From: Amphritea sp.
Lineage (GTDB): Bacteria; Pseudomonadota; Gammaproteobacteria; Pseudomonadales; Balneatricaceae
Direction of reading: 5' to 3'
DNA length: 8,954 bases
NCBI GenBank assembly: GCA_018067325.1
Contig: JAGPUU010000123.1
Location: forward strand, 1-8,954
The notes beneath the pieces were generated by a model. The model was given only the letters and a program-made list of their open reading frames with translations. It was not told the DNA's origin and made no database searches. The position numbers and the translations under genes were made by a program. This document shows, one piece after another, positions 6,324 through 8,954 of this stretch. Position 1 is the stretch's first letter; each line of letters opens with the position of its first letter.

Positions 6324-7256
6324 TTATTGGCCCCAACACAGAAAACGCTCGGGATTATCGATCACATCTTCGATTCGCTTGCGCAGCAACTCGGCAAACT
6401 CCAACGTGATCATCGATGAAGGTGATTCTGATGGGAACATAAGGCCTACACGCAAATGTACATCCGGCTGAAAACGGCGGAATACCACTTTTCCAGGTTG
6501 TGCGTAGGTGGTGTAGCTGAATGCCGAGATTGGATCTAACACGCACACACCAAGCCCTCGCTCGACAAACTTAAGTGCCGGTATAAAGAAACGGGTTTGT
6601 AAGCATACGTTCATGCGGAGTCCGCTGGCTTCGAATAGCTGCATTAAATCGTGGAAGATCATGTGATCGGGGTGCAGCGTTATCATCGGCTCTTCGTCGA
6701 GCATTGCCGGTGTGATTACTTCGTGCTCTGCCAAAGGGTGGTTTGCAGGAATTGCGCAGGTACATAGCAGTTCGAACATCTGATTCCTGCCGCCATTTAA
6801 CTGGTGCATGGACATCTCTGCTAAGCCCAGGTCGTATTGGTTAGAGGCTATCCACTCAACCACGGAGTCGGAAGTTCGGGTCTGTAAGGATGCTTGCACG
6901 TTGGGATGTTCTTCTAAATAGTCAGCCAGAATCTCGGGCATAAAGAAGTTGGATGGTCCCGGCATACAACCAATACGTAGAAAGCCGTACTGTTTGTTCT
7001 GGATGTCCTGCACCGTTTGGCTCAGGTCTTGAATTCGGGAGAAAATTGCTGCTACCTCATTGTAGAGATAGTTAGCCTCGGGGGTAGGGTAGAGTCGCTT
7101 CTTTCGCCGTTCGAATAGCTGGAAACCGATATCTTCCTCCAGAGAGCTAAGCATCATACTAACCGCTGGCTGGGTTCGATATAGCTGCTTGGCAGCCTGA
7201 GAAACCGAGCCGGTCAGCATTACTGCACGAAAGGCTTCCATCTGTTTGAGGTTCAT
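6324..7256 (-). CDS. LysR-type transcriptional regulator
   Basis: This 310-residue protein has the usual LysR length and layout. A winged helix-turn-helix occupies residues 1-60, with SVSQAAKQLYRTQPAVSMMLSSLEEDIGFQLFERR at 17-51 as the classic signature. A linker helix follows at about 62-88, and the periplasmic-binding-protein-like effector domain begins at GFLRIGCMPGPSNFFMPE (91-108). AAGGTAG lies about 6 nt before the ATG at 7256. No divergent gene shares its promoter region, unlike many LysR regulators. The nearest same-strand gene is the TctC-type binding protein, 305 bp upstream and separated from it by a hairpin terminator. A regulatory link to the transporter is possible by proximity but unproven, and the effector cannot be predicted. 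Confidence 0.92.
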   Translation of the reverse strand: MNLKQMEAFRAVMLTGSVSQAAKQLYRTQPAVSMMLSSLEEDIGFQLFERRKKRLYPTPEANYLYNEVAAIFSRIQDLSQTVQDIQNKQYGFLRIGCMPGPSNFFMPEILADYLEEHPNVQASLQTRTSDSVVEWIASNQYDLGLAEMSMHQLNGGRNQMFELLCTCAIPANHPLAEHEVITPAMLDEEPMITLHPDHMIFHDLMQLFEASGLRMNVCLQTRFFIPALKFVERGLGVCVLDPISAFSYTTYAQPGKVVFRRFQPDVHLRVGLMFPSESPSSMITLEFAELLRKRIEDVIDNPERFLCWGQ

Positions 7257-7561
7257 CGCTCTACCTTAGGATATTAGTTTTGCTTATGAATGGTGTTGGA
7301 AATCATGCGTTAGATTATGTTATAAGCAGAAATACACTTAATATCAACTCTGAGGCTATGAAATAGCATTGCTACAGGCGCAATTAGCTAGCGTATAACC
7401 GTTATGGAAGGGGTCGAGCAGGCCTGTCGTATTGCGAGTCTCGGACGACTGGGATTGAGGAGTCTGACTTGAACGTTGGAATTAGGTAAATTTCGGAGTA
7501 AAACACAACGTCAGCTGGATACCGGGAGGTATCGTGCTGACGTTGACGCTCAGAGGGACAG
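7257..7561. other. Intergenic region between the LysR gene and the TctC-type gene
   Basis: No coding frame of useful size was found in these 305 bp. The right end holds the hairpin terminator of the TctC-type gene, and the left end holds the LysR ribosome-binding site and presumably its promoter (no convincing -35/-10 pair seen). The middle, about 7380-7490, is noticeably less AT-rich than a typical promoter and has only short imperfect repeats, such as AGTC and GACT flanking 7439-7450. I cannot assign it a function. Confidence 0.5.
7497..7545 (-). terminator. Intrinsic terminator after the TctC-type gene
   Basis: CAACGTCAGC (7506-7515) pairs perfectly with GCTGACGTTG (7536-7545). Inside, GATACC (7518-7523) pairs with GGTATC (7528-7533) around a GGGA tetraloop, leaving a 2x2 internal loop. 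On the minus strand the stem is followed by TGTTTTACT, a modest U tract. It starts 17 nt after the stop codon of the binding-protein gene and would separate that unit from the LysR gene downstream. Confidence 0.75.
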
Positions 7562-8515
7562 TTACTTTTTCTTGCTAACGCGCAATGCTTCGGCTGTGTA
7601 GATGCTGTAGGTTGCTTTCAGGTCTGTAATCCATTCAGGACCATGGCGAAAGTCGATAAGGGCGCCAATGTTTTCGTATGCTTCCAGTACTTTAGGGTCC
7701 TTCATGACCTTAGCAGTAGCAGCAGTTAGTTTGTCTACGACTTCCTGAGATACACCTTTAGGTGCAAAAACACCGGACCATCCGCCAAAACTACCTTTGA
7801 TTCCGTAATCAGCGAAAGTTGGTACGCCTGGAAATGCGTCCATCTTCTGGTTAATTACCAGCGCACGAGCCCGATCAGCCTTAACATGGGGGCCAAATGC
7901 TGGTGGGAAAGAGACTGCTGAGTCGATGTGTCCACCTACGACTGAAACCATGGAATCGGCTGCACCTTTTGCATGGACGTACTTAACCTTATAACCCGCC
8001 TGATCGGCAATGATATTCGCCATGATGGTGCCTGAAGAAGATGCCCCCCAAGAGCCCTGAGTCACTCTGTTACTGTTTGCGCCGGCGATAAAGTCGTCAA
8101 ATGTTTTATAAGGGCTGTCTTTGGCTACGACGATAGCCAGCGGGACAGAGGTGTATTTTACAATCGGCGTAAAGGTTTCAAAGTTATATGGCGTGTTGCT
8201 GAAGTTCGGAGTAACCATCATATTACTCACGCCTGCATTTATAAGAGTGTAGCCGTCGTTTTTAGCACGAGCTACAAACGAGGTACCTACTATACCGCCA
8301 CCGCCTGTCTTGTTAATAACAACCACCGGAACACCCAGCTCTTTTTCCATGGCATCGGCCCAAATACGGGTAGTTAGGTCGGAGTCACCACCGGCACCCC
8401 AAGGAACGATCACGTTGATCGGCCTATCAGGGTATGCAGCCAGCGCTGCGCCAGAAGCAAAGGTTACGGCCAGTGCTGCGGTCAGTGTTGCCAGTGTTTT
8501 CTTAGGGTTTTTCAT
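7562..8515 (-). CDS. TTT transporter periplasmic substrate-binding protein (TctC/Bug family)
   Basis: This is the extracytoplasmic receptor of a tripartite tricarboxylate transporter (TTT). The 317-residue protein has a Sec signal peptide: Lys-rich MKNPKK, a hydrophobic core and a GAALA/AYP cleavage site near residue 26. The mature protein opens with YPDRPINVIVPWGAGGDSDLTTR (28-50), the Bug-family signature, in which the backbone and an Asp form the first carboxylate-binding loop. INKTGGGGIVGTSFVARAKNDGYTL follows at 67-91, and a second ligand-loop region, GSWGASSSGT, lies near the middle. Bug proteins bind mostly carboxylates (citrate, C4-C6 dicarboxylates, amino acids, aromatic acids); the ligand cannot be read off here. 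AAGG 8 nt before the ATG supports the start. A TctA-type permease gene ends 120 bp upstream on the same strand, so the two probably belong to one operon. Confidence 0.92.
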   Translation of the reverse strand: MKNPKKTLATLTAALAVTFASGAALAAYPDRPINVIVPWGAGGDSDLTTRIWADAMEKELGVPVVVINKTGGGGIVGTSFVARAKNDGYTLINAGVSNMMVTPNFSNTPYNFETFTPIVKYTSVPLAIVVAKDSPYKTFDDFIAGANSNRVTQGSWGASSSGTIMANIIADQAGYKVKYVHAKGAADSMVSVVGGHIDSAVSFPPAFGPHVKADRARALVINQKMDAFPGVPTFADYGIKGSFGGWSGVFAPKGVSQEVVDKLTAATAKVMKDPKVLEAYENIGALIDFRHGPEWITDLKATYSIYTAEALRVSKKK

Positions 8516-8555
8516 AGTTAAGACCTTTGGTTTTTTTTATTTAGGTTTAGCGTTA

Positions 8556-8615
8556 TTCACAGGATATGTTGCCTTTATCAGTTGCATAGCAACGACTGGG
8601 TTAGGACCCTGTGAA
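8556..8615 (-). repeat. Inverted repeat and nested hairpin between tctA and tctC-type genes
   Basis: TTCACAGG (8556-8563) and CCTGTGAA (8608-8615) are perfect 8-nt inverted repeats closing a 44-nt loop. Inside it, GTTGC (8580-8584) and GCAAC (8588-8592) can form a short hairpin. In the transcript this gives a branched structure within the 120-nt gap between the permease stop codon and the binding-protein start. It lacks an adjoining U tract on the minus strand and so is not a clear terminator. It may be a processing or stability element that lets the binding protein be made in excess of the permease. Confidence 0.45.
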
Positions 8616-8635
8616 GGGGGATTTATGTTTTCTGG

Positions 8636-8954
8636 TCAAGCAGTTTTCTCTAAGTCTGGAGCTGAGTTTTTCGGCGTTTTTCTTTTGGTACGCATACTTG
8701 AAAATACAAAGAAGCAGGACAGCGCGATAAACACCCAGGAGAACGGTGAAGCAAAGAACAGGTGATAGTCGGTGCCAACGATGGACATTGCCTGATCCAG
8801 GTTCTGCTCCAGGAATGGTGTCAAAATAAAGCCGATGATAAATACTGCCGGATTCAATCCAACCAGTTTCATACCATAGCCCATCACGGTGAAGGCGATT
8901 AGTACTAGGATATCGTCCATGTTCTGACCTGCGGTGAAGGCACCGGTGAAGGCA
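8636..8954 (-). CDS. tctA: TTT transporter large permease subunit, TctA type (C-terminal 105 residues only)
   Basis: The open frame continues past the right edge of the window, so the internal ATG at 8920 is not the start. Only the last 105 residues of a protein normally about 500 long are seen. They contain two hydrophobic segments, one from about MDDILVLIAFTVMGYGMKLVG through LNPAVFIIGFILTPFLEQNL and one at FFASPFSWVFIALSCFFVF, followed by a short basic cytoplasmic tail. The G-Y-G-M-K...P-A-V-F-I-I-G-F-I-L-T-P-F-L-E-Q-N-L block matches the conserved C-terminal part of TctA, which forms the 12-helix translocation subunit in the inner membrane. Its TctB partner is presumably further upstream, outside the window. 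The gene order tctA then tctC on the minus strand differs from the common tctC-tctB-tctA order. Confidence 0.85.
   Translation of the reverse strand, partial: AFTGAFTAGQNMDDILVLIAFTVMGYGMKLVGLNPAVFIIGFILTPFLEQNLDQAMSIVGTDYHLFFASPFSWVFIALSCFFVFSSMRTKRKTPKNSAPDLEKTA

Noticed and set aside
8310..8765. Plus-strand 151-codon frame spanning the receptor gene start and the tctA end
   Set aside because: It overlaps two recognisable minus-strand genes and the gap between them, and shows no family features.
8636..8920. Small 94-residue membrane protein starting at the ATG at 8920
   Set aside because: The frame continues upstream without a stop to the window edge and matches the C-terminus of TctA, so it is a fragment of a larger gene.
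1..8954. Mobile elements, CRISPR arrays, tRNA or other RNA genes
   Set aside because: No transposase, terminal inverted repeats, regularly spaced repeats or cloverleaf-like sequence was seen on either strand.

Overview
The window looks like chromosomal DNA of a free-living, probably marine, gammaproteobacterium of the Oceanospirillales type. This is an inference from moderate GC content, protein style and gene content (PhoX, a glutarate hydroxylase operon, a TTT transporter); no RNA gene or species marker is present. No mobile element, CRISPR array, tRNA or rRNA was seen. The coding content consists of recognisable families, so I do not see a wholly new system. The more unusual signals are regulatory.

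Layout. Positions 1-1337 (minus) hold most of a Tat-exported PhoX-type alkaline phosphatase whose 3' end is outside the window. It is preceded by a three-repeat PHO box, so it is probably induced by phosphate starvation through PhoB. Divergent from it is a NnrU-family membrane protein (1540-2109, plus). It converges on a GntR/FCD regulator of the CsiR/GlaR type (2128-2829, minus). That regulator is divergent from the glutarate module: glutarate 2-hydroxylase glaH/csiD (3112-4062) and L-2-hydroxyglutarate dehydrogenase lhgO (4149-5357). A methyltransferase of the family-16 type follows (5536-6183). On the minus strand come a LysR-type regulator (6324-7256), a Bug/TctC-type periplasmic binding protein (7562-8515) and the C-terminal end of a TctA-type permease (8636-8954, cut by the window edge).

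How the genes fit together. GlaH uses Fe(II), O2 and 2-oxoglutarate to convert glutarate, an intermediate of lysine/cadaverine breakdown, to L-2-hydroxyglutarate plus succinate and CO2. LhgO oxidises the L-2-hydroxyglutarate back to 2-oxoglutarate and passes electrons to the respiratory chain. The divergent GlaR/CsiR-type regulator would repress this pair until glutarate appears. The glaR-glaH gap contains a 12-bp inverted repeat lying exactly over two mirror-image promoter candidates, which suggests one operator controls both directions. A strong intrinsic terminator lies between glaH and lhgO, so lhgO probably depends on read-through or its own promoter. The TTT components downstream could import a dicarboxylate, conceivably glutarate, but that link rests on proximity only.
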